Source: Rhizobiaceae bacterium (lineage in GTDB: Bacteria; Pseudomonadota; Alphaproteobacteria; Rhizobiales; Rhizobiaceae). Taken from it: 64,000 bases of DNA. Positions 34,086-42,608 of the stretch are shown one piece after another. Made by a program: the position numbers and the translations under genes. Positions within the stretch are counted from its first letter, which is position 1. Each line of letters opens with the position of its first letter. The notes under the pieces were generated by a model that saw only the letters and a list, made by a program, of their open reading frames with translations, did no database searches and was not told the DNA's origin. The DNA is taken from contig JAILWO010000003.1 of NCBI GenBank assembly GCA_025698895.1, positions 186,001-250,000 on the forward strand, read 5' to 3'.

Positions 34086-34622
34086 TCAGGATTTCACTGC
34101 CCAGAAGGCATCGAGGCAGGCGGCTTGGCCGGCCTCGCCGAGATGGCGCTCCATGCGGTGCGTGTTCGCGTCGACAAAACCCTGCCGCTTGTCGGGATCG
34201 GCGTCCTCGAAAAAGAAGAAGCCGGCCAGATACCTGCACATTTCCGGCAGCATGAATTCGGTATCGGCGAGCGCGGCAAGGACGTCGTTTGGCCTGGCGT
34301 CGAACAGCGCCTTGAAGTCGGTGTTGAAGCCTTCGATCGTGCCGAAATCCGCGCGCTGGCGGGCGATCCACCCGATCAGCATGAAGGTCTTGATGCCGCG
34401 GCGGTCGGCACTGTCGTCGGCCACCGCCTCCTCGCGCGCGGCCGCGTAGAGTTCGCCCCACGCCTCCATTTCCGCCAGAGGCGTGTAATCGTCGCCGAAC
34501 AGCGCCTGTTGATCGAGATCCAGAAGGTGATGGATCAGAAGGTCGCTGCGGTCGGCCGCCTGCGCGGGAGAAGCCAAAAGGACGGCCGCGACCACCAGGG
34601 CGACGCGGGCAAGACGCCTCAT
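34086..34622 (-). CDS. Secreted protein of unknown function
   Basis: A 178-residue protein with a clear signal peptide (MRRLARVALVVAAVLLASPAQA). The mature part is helical and acidic with a hydrophobic YLAGFFFFEDAD segment, and holds three Cys-containing or aromatic-rich regions but no recognised domain. Its ATG overlaps the stop of the upstream L,D-transpeptidase-like gene by four bases, so the two are translationally coupled and probably act together on the cell envelope. Confidence 0.75.
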   Translation of the reverse strand: MRRLARVALVVAAVLLASPAQAADRSDLLIHHLLDLDQQALFGDDYTPLAEMEAWGELYAAAREEAVADDSADRRGIKTFMLIGWIARQRADFGTIEGFNTDFKALFDARPNDVLAALADTEFMLPEMCRYLAGFFFFEDADPDKRQGFVDANTHRMERHLGEAGQAACLDAFWAVKS

Positions 34623-35011
34623 GCCCCGGCACCATCGACCACCTTGACCAGCACATTGGCGGTGCCGTCGGGTATGATCGCGTTCCACATCTTCATCATC
34701 TCATCCCGCTTCAGGACGACGCATCCGTCGGACCATGAGGGGCCGGTGCCCTCGTGGATGAAGATGCCGTCGGAGGTCTTGCTGCCGTCGCCATAGGGGA
34801 CGTTCTTTCCAAGCCAGATGCCCGGCCGCTTCTCCTTGGTTACGCTGTCCTTCTTGCTGTTCATGCGGGTGCGCCAGGAAGGGTATTCGCCCGCGACGAT
34901 GACGTGGTTGGCGTCCCACCAGCAGGTCGTGTTCACCGACACGCCACCGCCCGTGAATTCGAGTTTGCCGGCCGCGCCGTTGCGCCTCACCGTGATTTCG
35001 TAGCTTGCCAT
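34619..35011 (-). CDS. L,D-transpeptidase-like (YkuD-type) protein without signal peptide
   Basis: A 130-residue protein with the L,D-transpeptidase signature HEGTGPSWSDGCVVL (His 86, catalytic Cys 97) and a preceding PGIWLGKNVPYGDGSKTSDGIF region. L,D-transpeptidases cross-link peptidoglycan in the periplasm, but this protein begins MASYEITVRRNG with no export signal. The open frame reaches 35089 without adding a signal either. Either it is exported otherwise, or the fold serves a different reaction. Coupled by a four-base overlap to the secreted protein gene. Confidence 0.78.
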   Translation of the reverse strand: MASYEITVRRNGAAGKLEFTGGGVSVNTTCWWDANHVIVAGEYPSWRTRMNSKKDSVTKEKRPGIWLGKNVPYGDGSKTSDGIFIHEGTGPSWSDGCVVLKRDEMMKMWNAIIPDGTANVLVKVVDGAGA

Positions 35012-35194
35012 GGAAGTTGTCCGCGTTGGGGGCAGTTGCACGCCGGCATCCTGCCGCAACCACGGCCAAAGCTGCGTGACCTGCTTCACGGATGCCGGGT
35101 CGCGGGCCGCTTTTTCGATGTCGCAAACAGGCTTCGGTCGCCTTTACGCGCCGCCCTATAGTCCGCGCCGCAAAGGGTTCTCGGAGAGTGGGCC

Positions 35195-37756
35195 ATGGCA
35201 GGATTTCCGGCAAGGGCGAAGGTCGTCATCATCGGGGTGGGCGGCATCGTCGGCGCCTCGGTGGCCCATCATCTGGTCGAGCGCGGCTGGGACGACATCG
35301 TCGGCATCGACAAGTCGGGCATCCCCACCGATATCGGCTCGACGGCGCATGCGTCGGATTTCTGCTACGCGACCAGCCACGATTTCCTGTCGTGCTGGAC
35401 GACACTCTATTCGATCGATTTCTACGAGAAGCTCGGCCATTACGAGCGGATCGGCGGTCTGGAGGTGGCGCGCACCGGCGACGACGCGCGGATGGACGAG
35501 ATCCGGCGCAAGGTCGCCTCTGGAAAGGCCTTCGGCACAAGGGCGCGGCTGATCGAGCCGGCCGAGATCAAGCAGAAATTTCCGCTGATCGAGGAAAACC
35601 AGGTGCAGGGCGGGCTGTGGGACCCGGATGCCGGGCTGGTGATACCGCGCTCGCAGACGGTGGCCGGCAAGCTGGTCGACCGGGCCGAGGCGGCCGGCAA
35701 GCTCAGAACCTTCGCCAACACGCCGGCGACCTCGCTGGTGATCGAGGGCGGCAGGATCAAGGGCGTGGTCACGGCGCGCGGGACCATCCATGCCGATCAT
35801 GTCGTCGTCTGCGCGGGGCTGTGGGGCCGGCTGATCGCCGAAATGGCCGGCGAGGACCTGCCCGTCATGCCGATCGACCATCCGCTGACCTTCTTCGGGC
35901 CCTATACGGAATTCGCCGGCACCGGCAAGGAGATCGGCTGGCCGCTGATGCGCGATCAGGGCAACTCGGCCTATATGCGCGACACGGGCGACCCGACGAC
36001 ATCCGAAGGCGGCATGATCGAATGGGGCTATTACGAGGAGACGGTGCCGAGGCTGTGCCATCCGCGCGAGCTCCTGGAAAAGCACGAGGCCCGGCTGTCG
36101 CCCTCGCAGCGCGACCTCGACATGGAACAGATCATGGAGCCGCTGGAGCGCGCGATCGAGCTGACGCCGATCCTGGGCGAACTTGGCTATGACGAGCGGC
36201 GCTCCTTCAACGGGCTGCTGCAGGTGACCACCGATGGCGGCCCCTCGATCGGCGAAAGCCACAAGGCGAGGGGGCTGTGGTATGCCGTCGGCATCTGGGT
36301 CAAGGACGGGCCGGGCATGGGCAAGCTCGTGGCCGACTGGATGACGGACGGGCGCACGCCGATCGACCATCACGCGATCGACTATGCGCGGTTCTATCCG
36401 CACCAGACGACCGAGCGCTTCATCGCCGACCGCTGCACCGAGACCGCGATGAAGGTCTACAATCCGGCGGTGCATCCGCGCGAGCCTTTCTCGAAAGGCC
36501 GCGATGTGCGGCGATCGCCCTTCTGGGAGCGCGAGAAGGAACTGGGCGGCTATTTCATGGAGCTCGGCGGCTGGGAGCGCGCCCATGGCTATGCGGCCAA
36601 CGAGCATCTGCTGGAAAAATACGGCAACCGGGTGCCGGTGCGCGAGAACGAATGGGACAACCGCCATTTCTGGCGCGTGTCGAATGCCGAGCATCTGGCG
36701 ATGAGCGAGGATTGCGGCATCGTGAACCTGTCGCATTTCGCCATGTACGACGTGGAAGGTCCCGATCATGTGGCGCTGATGGAATGGCTGTGCGCGGCCA
36801 AGATCGGCGGCGAGGCCAATATCGGCAAGGGCATCTACACGCATTTCCTCGACGACGAGGGCATGGTGGCGGCCGACCTGACCGTGATCCGCATGGAAGA
36901 CCGGTGCCGGGTGGTGGACGGAGCCGACGCCGGCCCGCGCGACTTCCAGTATATGCGGCGCGTGGCCGAGGACAAAGGCTTCGACGTGACCATCACCGAC
37001 GTGACCGAAAAATACGTGACGATCGGGATCTGGGGGCCGAACGCGCGCGCGACCCTGAAAAAGGTGGTGGAGGACCCGGCCGGTCTCGACCCGGAGGCGT
37101 TCCCCTTCGCCGCGATCAGGCCGGTCAGGATCGCGGGCAGGCAAGTGACGGCCTTCCGCATCTCCTATGTCGGCGAGCAGGGCTGGGAACTGCACATGGC
37201 CTACGAGGACGGGCTGGCGGTTTGGGACGCGCTGCGGGAGACCGGCGTCATGGCCTTCGGCGTGGAGACCTACGCCAATTCGCGTCGCATGGAAAAGAGC
37301 CTGCGCCTGCAGAACGCCGACCTTCTGACCGAATACAATCTCTACGAGGCCGATCTCGCGCGGCCGAAGGTGAAGGAGGCGGATTTCCGCGGCAAGGCGA
37401 GACACCTGGAATACCGCGCCCGCGACCACCAGCCGGCGATGCTGTGCACGCTGGTGATGACCGAAAACACGGATTCGAAGGGCGTCGCCCGCTATCCGGT
37501 CGGCATCATGCCGGTGATGGACCCCGACACGGGCGAGACGCTGGTGGACGAACTCGGCCGCCGCTCCTTCACCACCTCGGTGGCCTACGGGCCGACGATC
37601 GGCAAGACGATCGCACTGGCCTATCTGCCGTGGTCCTACTGCCAGCAGGGCCGCAAGCTGACGGTGGAGTATTTCGGCGAGACCTATCCGGTCGAGGTGG
37701 CGGCGATCGGATACAGGCCGCTCTACGATCCCGAAAACCTCAGGCCGCGGACCTGA
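35195..37756 (+). CDS. Dimethylglycine/sarcosine dehydrogenase-like FAD-GcvT fusion protein
   Basis: An 853-residue two-domain enzyme. The N-terminal FAD oxidoreductase half has VVIIGVGGIVGASVAHHL (residues 9-26) and GSTAHASDFC at the place where dimethylglycine dehydrogenases bind FAD covalently through His. The C-terminal half (from about residue 430) is a GcvT/aminomethyltransferase fold with VRENEWDNRHFWRV and YVGEQGWELHM, which binds tetrahydrofolate and captures the formaldehyde released by N-demethylation. Likely substrates are dimethylglycine, sarcosine or related methylamines; the exact one is unknown. A GbdR-like regulator follows at 38727 and choline uptake genes are 15 kb away. 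Confidence 0.88.
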   Translation: MAGFPARAKVVIIGVGGIVGASVAHHLVERGWDDIVGIDKSGIPTDIGSTAHASDFCYATSHDFLSCWTTLYSIDFYEKLGHYERIGGLEVARTGDDARMDEIRRKVASGKAFGTRARLIEPAEIKQKFPLIEENQVQGGLWDPDAGLVIPRSQTVAGKLVDRAEAAGKLRTFANTPATSLVIEGGRIKGVVTARGTIHADHVVVCAGLWGRLIAEMAGEDLPVMPIDHPLTFFGPYTEFAGTGKEIGWPLMRDQGNSAYMRDTGDPTTSEGGMIEWGYYEETVPRLCHPRELLEKHEARLSPSQRDLDMEQIMEPLERAIELTPILGELGYDERRSFNGLLQVTTDGGPSIGESHKARGLWYAVGIWVKDGPGMGKLVADWMTDGRTPIDHHAIDYARFYPHQTTERFIADRCTETAMKVYNPAVHPREPFSKGRDVRRSPFWEREKELGGYFMELGGWERAHGYAANEHLLEKYGNRVPVRENEWDNRHFWRVSNAEHLAMSEDCGIVNLSHFAMYDVEGPDHVALMEWLCAAKIGGEANIGKGIYTHFLDDEGMVAADLTVIRMEDRCRVVDGADAGPRDFQYMRRVAEDKGFDVTITDVTEKYVTIGIWGPNARATLKKVVEDPAGLDPEAFPFAAIRPVRIAGRQVTAFRISYVGEQGWELHMAYEDGLAVWDALRETGVMAFGVETYANSRRMEKSLRLQNADLLTEYNLYEADLARPKVKEADFRGKARHLEYRARDHQPAMLCTLVMTENTDSKGVARYPVGIMPVMDPDTGETLVDELGRRSFTTSVAYGPTIGKTIALAYLPWSYCQQGRKLTVEYFGETYPVEVAAIGYRPLYDPENLRPRT

Positions 37757-37851
37757 CGTCTCGATCTCACTTCTCCAAAACGTGAAGGGACGGACGGCGC
37801 CGAGCGCGCCGTTTCGCTTTGCGCGGCGCGAGGATGTCGTATCATCGGCGC

Positions 37852-38706
37852 ATGGACCGGGCACGCCGCCTCACGCGCTGGTTGTTCTCGGCCGCGGCGG
37901 CGGCCGCGACGGCGCTGGCGCCCGCGGTCGCGCAGGACAGCCGGGACGCGCAGGCGCAGCGGGTCGATGTCGAGCTCGTGCTGGCGGTGGACGTGTCACT
38001 GTCCATGTCGCCCCAGGAACTGGCGATCCAGCGCGACGGCTACGCGGCCGCGATCACCGACGAGGACGTGCTGGGCGCGATCCTCGACGGGGCGCATGGC
38101 CGCATCGCCGTGACCTATTTCGAATGGGCCGGCGACTTCGTCCACAATGTGGTCGTGCCGTGGATGGCGATCGGCTCGCGTGCCGACGCGCAGGCCTTCG
38201 CCGAAGCACTGACCGCCAACCCGCCCGGCAGCGCGCGGCGCACCTCGATCTCGGGCGCGCTCGATTTCGCTTCCGGGCAGTTCGACGATAACGGCTTTGA
38301 GGGTTTCAAGAGGATCGTGGACATTTCGGGCGACGGTCCCAACAATCAGGGCCGGCCGGTGCTGGAGGCGCGGGCCGACATCCTGGCCAAGGGGATCATC
38401 GTCAACGGCCTACCGCTGATGACCACCGGCGGCTATTCCAGCGTCTTCGACGTCAAGGATCTCGACCTCTATTACGAGAACTGCGTGATCGGCGGACCGG
38501 GCGCCTTCCTGGTGCCGGTCAACGACTGGTCGCAGTTTCCAGAGGCCGTGCGGCGCAAGCTGGTGCTGGAACTCGCCTCGGCCCCGCGCGGCCGCTACAT
38601 GGCGGCTGCCGTCGTGCCCGCGCAGGCCGAGCCGGACGCGGATTATGACTGCCTGATCGGGGAGAAGCGCTGGATGAACCGCAGCTGGATGTGGGACGAG
38701 CCGTAG
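37852..38706 (+). CDS. DUF1194 domain-containing secreted protein (VWA-like)
   Basis: A 284-residue protein with a basic, Ala-rich signal peptide (RRLTRWLFSAAAAAATALAPAVA) and a von Willebrand A-like fold carrying the MIDAS-type DVSLSMSPQE (about residue 49). RIVDISGDGPNNQG is the hallmark of DUF1194. Function is unknown; periplasmic. The ATG at 37852 is used; the ATG at 37834 (MSYHRRMDRARR) is equally possible. Convergent with the GlxA-type regulator. Confidence 0.85.
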   Translation: MDRARRLTRWLFSAAAAAATALAPAVAQDSRDAQAQRVDVELVLAVDVSLSMSPQELAIQRDGYAAAITDEDVLGAILDGAHGRIAVTYFEWAGDFVHNVVVPWMAIGSRADAQAFAEALTANPPGSARRTSISGALDFASGQFDDNGFEGFKRIVDISGDGPNNQGRPVLEARADILAKGIIVNGLPLMTTGGYSSVFDVKDLDLYYENCVIGGPGAFLVPVNDWSQFPEAVRRKLVLELASAPRGRYMAAAVVPAQAEPDADYDCLIGEKRWMNRSWMWDEP

Positions 38707-38726
38707 CGGACTTCGGTGCGCCGCGA

Positions 38727-39725
38727 TCACGCCGCCAGCAGCTGCTTGCGGTCGACCCGCTCCTGCTGCGGCGAGCGCGCATAGACCTCGCGATAGCATT
38801 TGGAGAAATGCGAGGCCGAGACGAAGCCGCAGGCCACCGCCACCTCGACGACCGGCAGGGTCGACTGGATGAGCAAATGGCGCGCGCGCTCGAGCCTGAT
38901 CTCGAGATAATAGCGCGCGGGCGAGCGGCCCATCTCCTGGCGGAACAGGCGCTCGATCTGGCGGCGCGACAGGTCGACCTCGTCGGCGATCTCGACCAGC
39001 GACAGCGGCTCGGCCAGATTGCCCTCCATCAGTTCGATGATGGTGAGCACCTTGGAGTTCTGGACGCCGAGGCGGGCTCTCAGCGGCAGGCGCTGGCGGT
39101 CGGTCGGGTTGCGCACGCGGTCGGTCAGCACCTGCTCGCAGATGCGGTTGACGAGATTGTCGTCGAACTCCTCGGCGATGAGCCTCAGCATCATGTCGAG
39201 CGCGGCCGTGCCGCCGGCGCAGGTGTAGATGTTCTGGTCGACCTCGAACAGGTCGGCGAAGACCTCGACCTTGGGGAAGGCCTCGGCGAAGCCCGGCAGG
39301 TTCTCCCAGTGGATGGCGCAGCGCTTGCCCGACAGAAGGCCGGCGGCGGCCAGGATGTGCGCCCCGGTGCACAGGCCGGCGATGGCGACGCCGCGGTTAT
39401 ATTCCTCGCGCAGCCAGCCGAAGGCCGCCTTGCTGTAGTGGCGCTCGACATTGACGCCCGAGCAGACGACGACCATGGACGGACGATCGGCGCCCGACAG
39501 CTTGCGCCGCTCCTCGTCGAGCGAGGTGTCGACATTGATGGTCGCGCCGCAGGAGGCGGTGACCGGCCGGCCGTCGGCGCTGGCCAGCCGCCAGGTATAG
39601 GCGTCGTAGCCGAGCATGCGGTTGGCAATCCGCAGGGGCTCGAGCGCGGTGGCGAAGGCCACCAGCGTGAATTCGGGCACGAGGAAGAAGACGATCGACC
39701 GCTTGGCCGTGGACCTGGCGTTCAC
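38727..39725 (-). CDS. GlxA/GbdR-type AraC family regulator
   Basis: A 332-residue regulator: an N-terminal DJ-1/PfpI (class I glutamine amidotransferase-like) domain (IVFFLVPEFTLVAFATALEPLR; nucleophile-elbow region GLCTGAHILAAAG) and a C-terminal AraC double helix-turn-helix (SLVEIADEVDLSRRQIERLFRQ, ARYYLEIRLERARHLL). This architecture is that of GbdR, CdhR and ArgR, which control glycine betaine, carnitine and arginine catabolism. The start GTG at 39725 has GGGGAGG five bases upstream; GTG at 39749 is open too. With the dimethylglycine-dehydrogenase-like gene nearby it is a good candidate for quaternary amine control. Confidence 0.9.
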   Translation of the reverse strand: MNARSTAKRSIVFFLVPEFTLVAFATALEPLRIANRMLGYDAYTWRLASADGRPVTASCGATINVDTSLDEERRKLSGADRPSMVVVCSGVNVERHYSKAAFGWLREEYNRGVAIAGLCTGAHILAAAGLLSGKRCAIHWENLPGFAEAFPKVEVFADLFEVDQNIYTCAGGTAALDMMLRLIAEEFDDNLVNRICEQVLTDRVRNPTDRQRLPLRARLGVQNSKVLTIIELMEGNLAEPLSLVEIADEVDLSRRQIERLFRQEMGRSPARYYLEIRLERARHLLIQSTLPVVEVAVACGFVSASHFSKCYREVYARSPQQERVDRKQLLAA

Positions 39726-39862
39726 GCTAACCTCCCCGGATCTGGCCACTCTTGGCGCGAGGACAATCGCCCTGTGCCCGAGCGTGCGCCCGAAAACCCC
39801 ATGATGTCAATGGACTGCACGGTGCGGTCCCAACGAAATTTCGCGCCCGGCGCCGGGATGCG

Positions 39863-39891
39863 AAAACGCCCCGCGACGGCGTCGCGAGGCG
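39863..39891 (-). terminator. Rho-independent terminator
   Basis: On the minus strand CGCCTCGCGAC-GCC-GTCGCGGGGCG (one G-T pair) followed by TTTT. It ends the transcript of the 45-codon gene at 39930-40067. Confidence 0.75.
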
Positions 39892-39929
39892 CTTCGGATC
39901 AGGCTTCGTCGCGCGAAGGCGCGGCCCCG

Positions 39930-40067
39930 TCAGACCAGGATGCCGAGCCGGGCGCCGGCGACCGCGCCGGTCTGGCCGGGCATGGTGCGCGACAGGCGCT
40001 GGCGCTCGAGCGCGGTGGTCAGGTTGCCCTCGCGGTGGCGGGTGAAGTAGCGGGAAAGGAATTTCAT
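39930..40067 (-). CDS. Small hypothetical protein (45 aa)
   Basis: A 45-residue basic protein beginning MKFLSRYFTRHREGNLTTA and ending GARLGILV. Support comes from a GGAG site seven bases before the ATG, a well-formed terminator 40 bp after the stop, and codon use like that of its neighbours. No domain is recognised. Confidence 0.6.
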   Translation of the reverse strand: MKFLSRYFTRHREGNLTTALERQRLSRTMPGQTGAVAGARLGILV

Positions 40068-40541
40068 CGTCGGTCTCCATTCGCTGTGTTCTCACACGGC
40101 ATGCCTTCGCGGAGTCCGGAGTGGGGCAGGTCGTTGATGCCCGCCATATAGGCATTCGCGCAGCCGGTTTAAGCAGCGAATGCGAAGCGCTCTATGTGAA
40201 ATGCGACATGGGCGACATGGCCAAGCGCGGCCGGTCACCAATCGCGCCTTGTTTTCCGGAGCCTGACCGGCCATCCCGGCCGCCATGCGGCTGGCGCGTA
40301 TGCGACATGCGGGGGGAGCATGGGTGGACTGGATTCGGGCTAAAGGTGGAGCAGATCGTAAAGTATCAGCGCCCTTGCCCAAATGATGAAATGTGTCCTT
40401 GCCGGGGGTCAGTTTTGCGCCTCATGAGCAGCCATAGGAGCCCAGCCGGCAGAAGATCCAGTCTAGGCCGTCAAGGACGGGCCCGTTGAGAGCACGTCTA
40501 GGTAAAGAGCGACCGTGGTTTCAGAAGTAGCCTCAAGATTT
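40068..40541. other. Gap of about 470 bp without recognisable gene
   Basis: Reading frames on both strands up to 122 codons exist but show no domain, no signal and no ribosome binding site. It marks the transition to a less GC-rich accessory patch with a toxin-antitoxin pair. Confidence 0.5.
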
Positions 40542-41126
40542 TCAATCTGACTGACCGAGGAATTGCGACCAATCTACCTGCTCTTGGCCATCGTCATTGA
40601 TCTCGATCTGATTATCGAGGTTGTCGAATAGGATCAGGTTGCAGCAAGGCCAGCGAGCTGACGGTACGATCAGACCGTCGATCCCTAGGAAGCTGAGCGC
40701 CGCTCCGATCTCTTGAGTTCGCGAAGGTGGTGCCTCCCCCATCGCCGCATAGGAACGCTCGCCATAGCGATCGAAATTGACGCCAAGACCAATGAGTGCA
40801 GGAGCGTCGAGGGTAATCACGTCCGTCGCGCGAGCCACGAGCCGGTGAACTGCGATTGGCTTGGATGGCCGAGGCACAAGCATAGAGAGCCAACTCGCGA
40901 TCTCGGCGATGGCACCTTCCCGCTCCAAGCTTGTGTACAGCACCGGGACTGACTGGTAGCTCGACGGGGGCGCCCAGCGACCTCCATTGTAGGAGAAAGC
41001 GAGTGGATCTTGGTTAAGACGCGTCGCACGCCAAACCGTACCTTCGAACCGCTGCGGCGTTAAGTCGGCCAGCATGTCCACAAGCTCGGGGTCGTGCGGA
41101 CGTGCTCCCATATCAGGAATAGACAC
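40542..41126 (-). CDS. RES-domain toxin (NAD+-degrading family)
   Basis: A 194-residue RES family protein. The conserved start of the domain is TVWRATRLNQDPLAFSYNGGRWAPP (about residues 30-55; Arg and Tyr for NAD binding, GGRW), followed by VPVLYTSLEREGAIAEI with the conserved Glu. RES toxins degrade NAD+ and arrest growth until neutralised by a cognate Xre/MbcA antitoxin. It overlaps the upstream antitoxin gene by 14 bp. Base composition is less GC-rich than the surroundings, suggesting transfer. Confidence 0.88.
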   Translation of the reverse strand: MSIPDMGARPHDPELVDMLADLTPQRFEGTVWRATRLNQDPLAFSYNGGRWAPPSSYQSVPVLYTSLEREGAIAEIASWLSMLVPRPSKPIAVHRLVARATDVITLDAPALIGLGVNFDRYGERSYAAMGEAPPSRTQEIGAALSFLGIDGLIVPSARWPCCNLILFDNLDNQIEINDDGQEQVDWSQFLGQSD

Positions 41127-41448
41127 CGTCGCGAATACGCGCGACGAGCGCGATCACCTCGTCGATCTTGCCGTTCTTGATGAGCTCGGCTGGCGACTGG
41201 CCACTAAGCAGGCGTTGGCGCGAGAACAGGAATTGGCGCGCTTCGCTTGGTTCGTAGAAGTCGCTTAGCTGATCTACAATATATTCAAGTTCGAGCAATT
41301 CCTTTTCAGTACCCGAGTGAGGATAGGCCTTGCCCTGGTTCCAGCGCGAAACCGTCTCGGGGCGGGTCCCCAAGAGATTAGCGATGTCAACATGACGTAT
41401 ACCACCCCTCTCGCGGAGCGAGTCGAGCTTTCTTGCAAGGGCAGTCAT
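41113..41448 (-). CDS. Xre/MbcA-ParS-type antitoxin of RES module
   Basis: A 111-residue protein with a helix-turn-helix (IRHVDIANLLGTRPETVSRWNQG, residues 17-39) and a C-terminal part (YEPSEARQFLFSRQRLLSGQSPAELIKNGKIDEV) of the MbcA/ParS toxin-binding type. It neutralises the RES toxin and likely represses the operon. Upstream of and overlapping the toxin gene by 14 bp, in the usual antitoxin-toxin order. Confidence 0.87.
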   Translation of the reverse strand: MTALARKLDSLRERGGIRHVDIANLLGTRPETVSRWNQGKAYPHSGTEKELLELEYIVDQLSDFYEPSEARQFLFSRQRLLSGQSPAELIKNGKIDEVIALVARIRDGVYS

Positions 41449-41494
41449 GATGCTATCCTATTTTCTACCCTCTGTCCCTTCGTGGGGTTCAACT

Positions 41495-42222
41495 TCAGTT
41501 CCCTTCCCTTTGTTCACGCGATAACGGGCATTGCGCGATCGATGTTGGCTCGTAGGACTCGGCCATGTGCGCAAGCACGCCGCGTAGGCGTCCCATGTCC
41601 CGATGCCGCTTCTGCAGGGTCTCCAGCAGCTTCTCGTCGCCAAGTTTGAGCGACGCTGCGGCGGCAAGGGCATCCGAGCGCGGACGAAGCGTCCTCTCCA
41701 TAAACACGCTTACACGTTGGGCAGCTGGCGTTGCGCTTAGCGCCTCGACCTGCCGCGCATGGGTATAGCAATAGTGACGGCCCGGGTGTTCCAGCATGTC
41801 GCGCGCGCCGCGCGGGCAACACCGCGGATCGCGGCAGGCGTGTTGCCCTTTTACCCTCGTCGAGTGCTCGAAAAACTCGGCCGCCTGATCCCGACTGACC
41901 AATATATCGAGGCCTTGTAGGTAGACCCGAGGGGACGGGGTGCGGGCCTTGCCGTTCGGCGGGCGCCGCCATCCAGAGGCCTTGAACCCCTCTAACATCA
42001 TGATCCCGTGCGCGATACCGCCTACCGCACCGAAGGCAAGTGAGGCAAGCGAGGGCAGTCCGGCAACGTGATCGGCGATCAGGGGGACGCCGAGACCATG
42101 GAACGGCAAGCAGGCTTGCTACGGTTACGTGATCGTTGCGTCCCACGCGAAGATAGTAACCAAGGCGCGCTGGTGACGGACGCAGGCGTTGCGGACGCGG
42201 AAGCTGGATGACATTCGACATG
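41495..42222 (-). pseudogene. Degenerate conserved hypothetical gene, two frames
   Basis: The ATG at 42222 (GGAG six bases before) opens MSNVIQLPRPQRLRP and LGYYLRVGRNDHVTVASLLA, about 39 codons. Past about 42110 the convincing coding continues in another frame: HGLGVPLIADHVAGLPSLA, CRDPRCCPRGARDMLEHPGRH, then VFMERTLRPRSDALAAAA and a helical end. The two blocks recall the N- and C-terminal parts of a longer hypothetical protein seen in alphaproteobacterial accessory regions, so the middle has probably been lost with a shift of frame. This family memory is unverified. If translation starts at 42109 a 204-residue protein is still possible. Confidence 0.55.
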
Positions 42223-42246
42223 GCGTTCTCCATGCGGTTCACCTTG

Positions 42247-42274
42247 ACTATAAGCTTGACATTTTGATTGTCAA
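42247..42274 (-). promoter_or_regulatory. Strong sigma-70-type promoter
   Basis: Minus strand: TTGACA (42269-42274), 16-bp spacer, TATAGT (42247-42252), 25 bp before the ATG at 42222. The -35 forms an inverted repeat TTGACA-N7-TGTCAA. AT-rich compared with surroundings. Confidence 0.65.
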
Positions 42275-42322
42275 TCCGCGCGTGCAAATAGGAACGCAGA
42301 GCCGTGAGGCGAACGCCAACCT

Positions 42323-42506
42323 CTACCTGTCGAGCACCTCGCGCATCTCGACCAGGTTGGAGCGGATGCGCAGGAGGCCGAAGCCGATCGATTCCAGGTG
42401 CGACTTGATCATGCTCGACGCGCTGCCATTGGCGATCATCGGCGGGCGGATGCGCAGCGTGTCGCGGAACCGCTGTTCGGTGCGCTTCCACGGCGCGCCC
42501 AGAGCA
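42323..42506 (-). pseudogene. Duplicated 3' end of the DUF2333 gene (first copy of direct repeat)
   Basis: About 184 bp matching the last 60 codons of the DUF2333 gene at 44225-44408 with roughly six substitutions, including the stop codon. It encodes FRDTLRIRPPMIANGSASSM through NLVEMREVLDR. No 5' part of the gene is present. The two copies are in the same orientation and bracket the desaturase and cold-shock genes. Confidence 0.92.
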
Positions 42507-42608
42507 TCATGAGGCCGGGCTGGATCAATCCGCTTTCTCGTTTGGCGCGACGATCCGCACGAAGGGGCACGGCGCGTAGCGGTGCTACCGGCAGGCGGCC
42601 CGTCAGCA

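Noticed and set aside
35012-35194. Glycine riboswitch before the GcvT-fusion gene
   Set aside because: The 183-bp leader shows no tandem aptamer-like conserved core; only GC-rich sequence.
35156-37864. 902-codon open frame antisense to the dimethylglycine-dehydrogenase-like gene
   Set aside because: Same GC-driven artefact; no domain, no start signal, sense strand is clearly coding.
40121-40489. 122-codon plus-strand frame in the gap before the RES toxin
   Set aside because: No ribosome binding site, unusual Cys/Pro/Arg composition, no recognisable domain; treated as non-coding.
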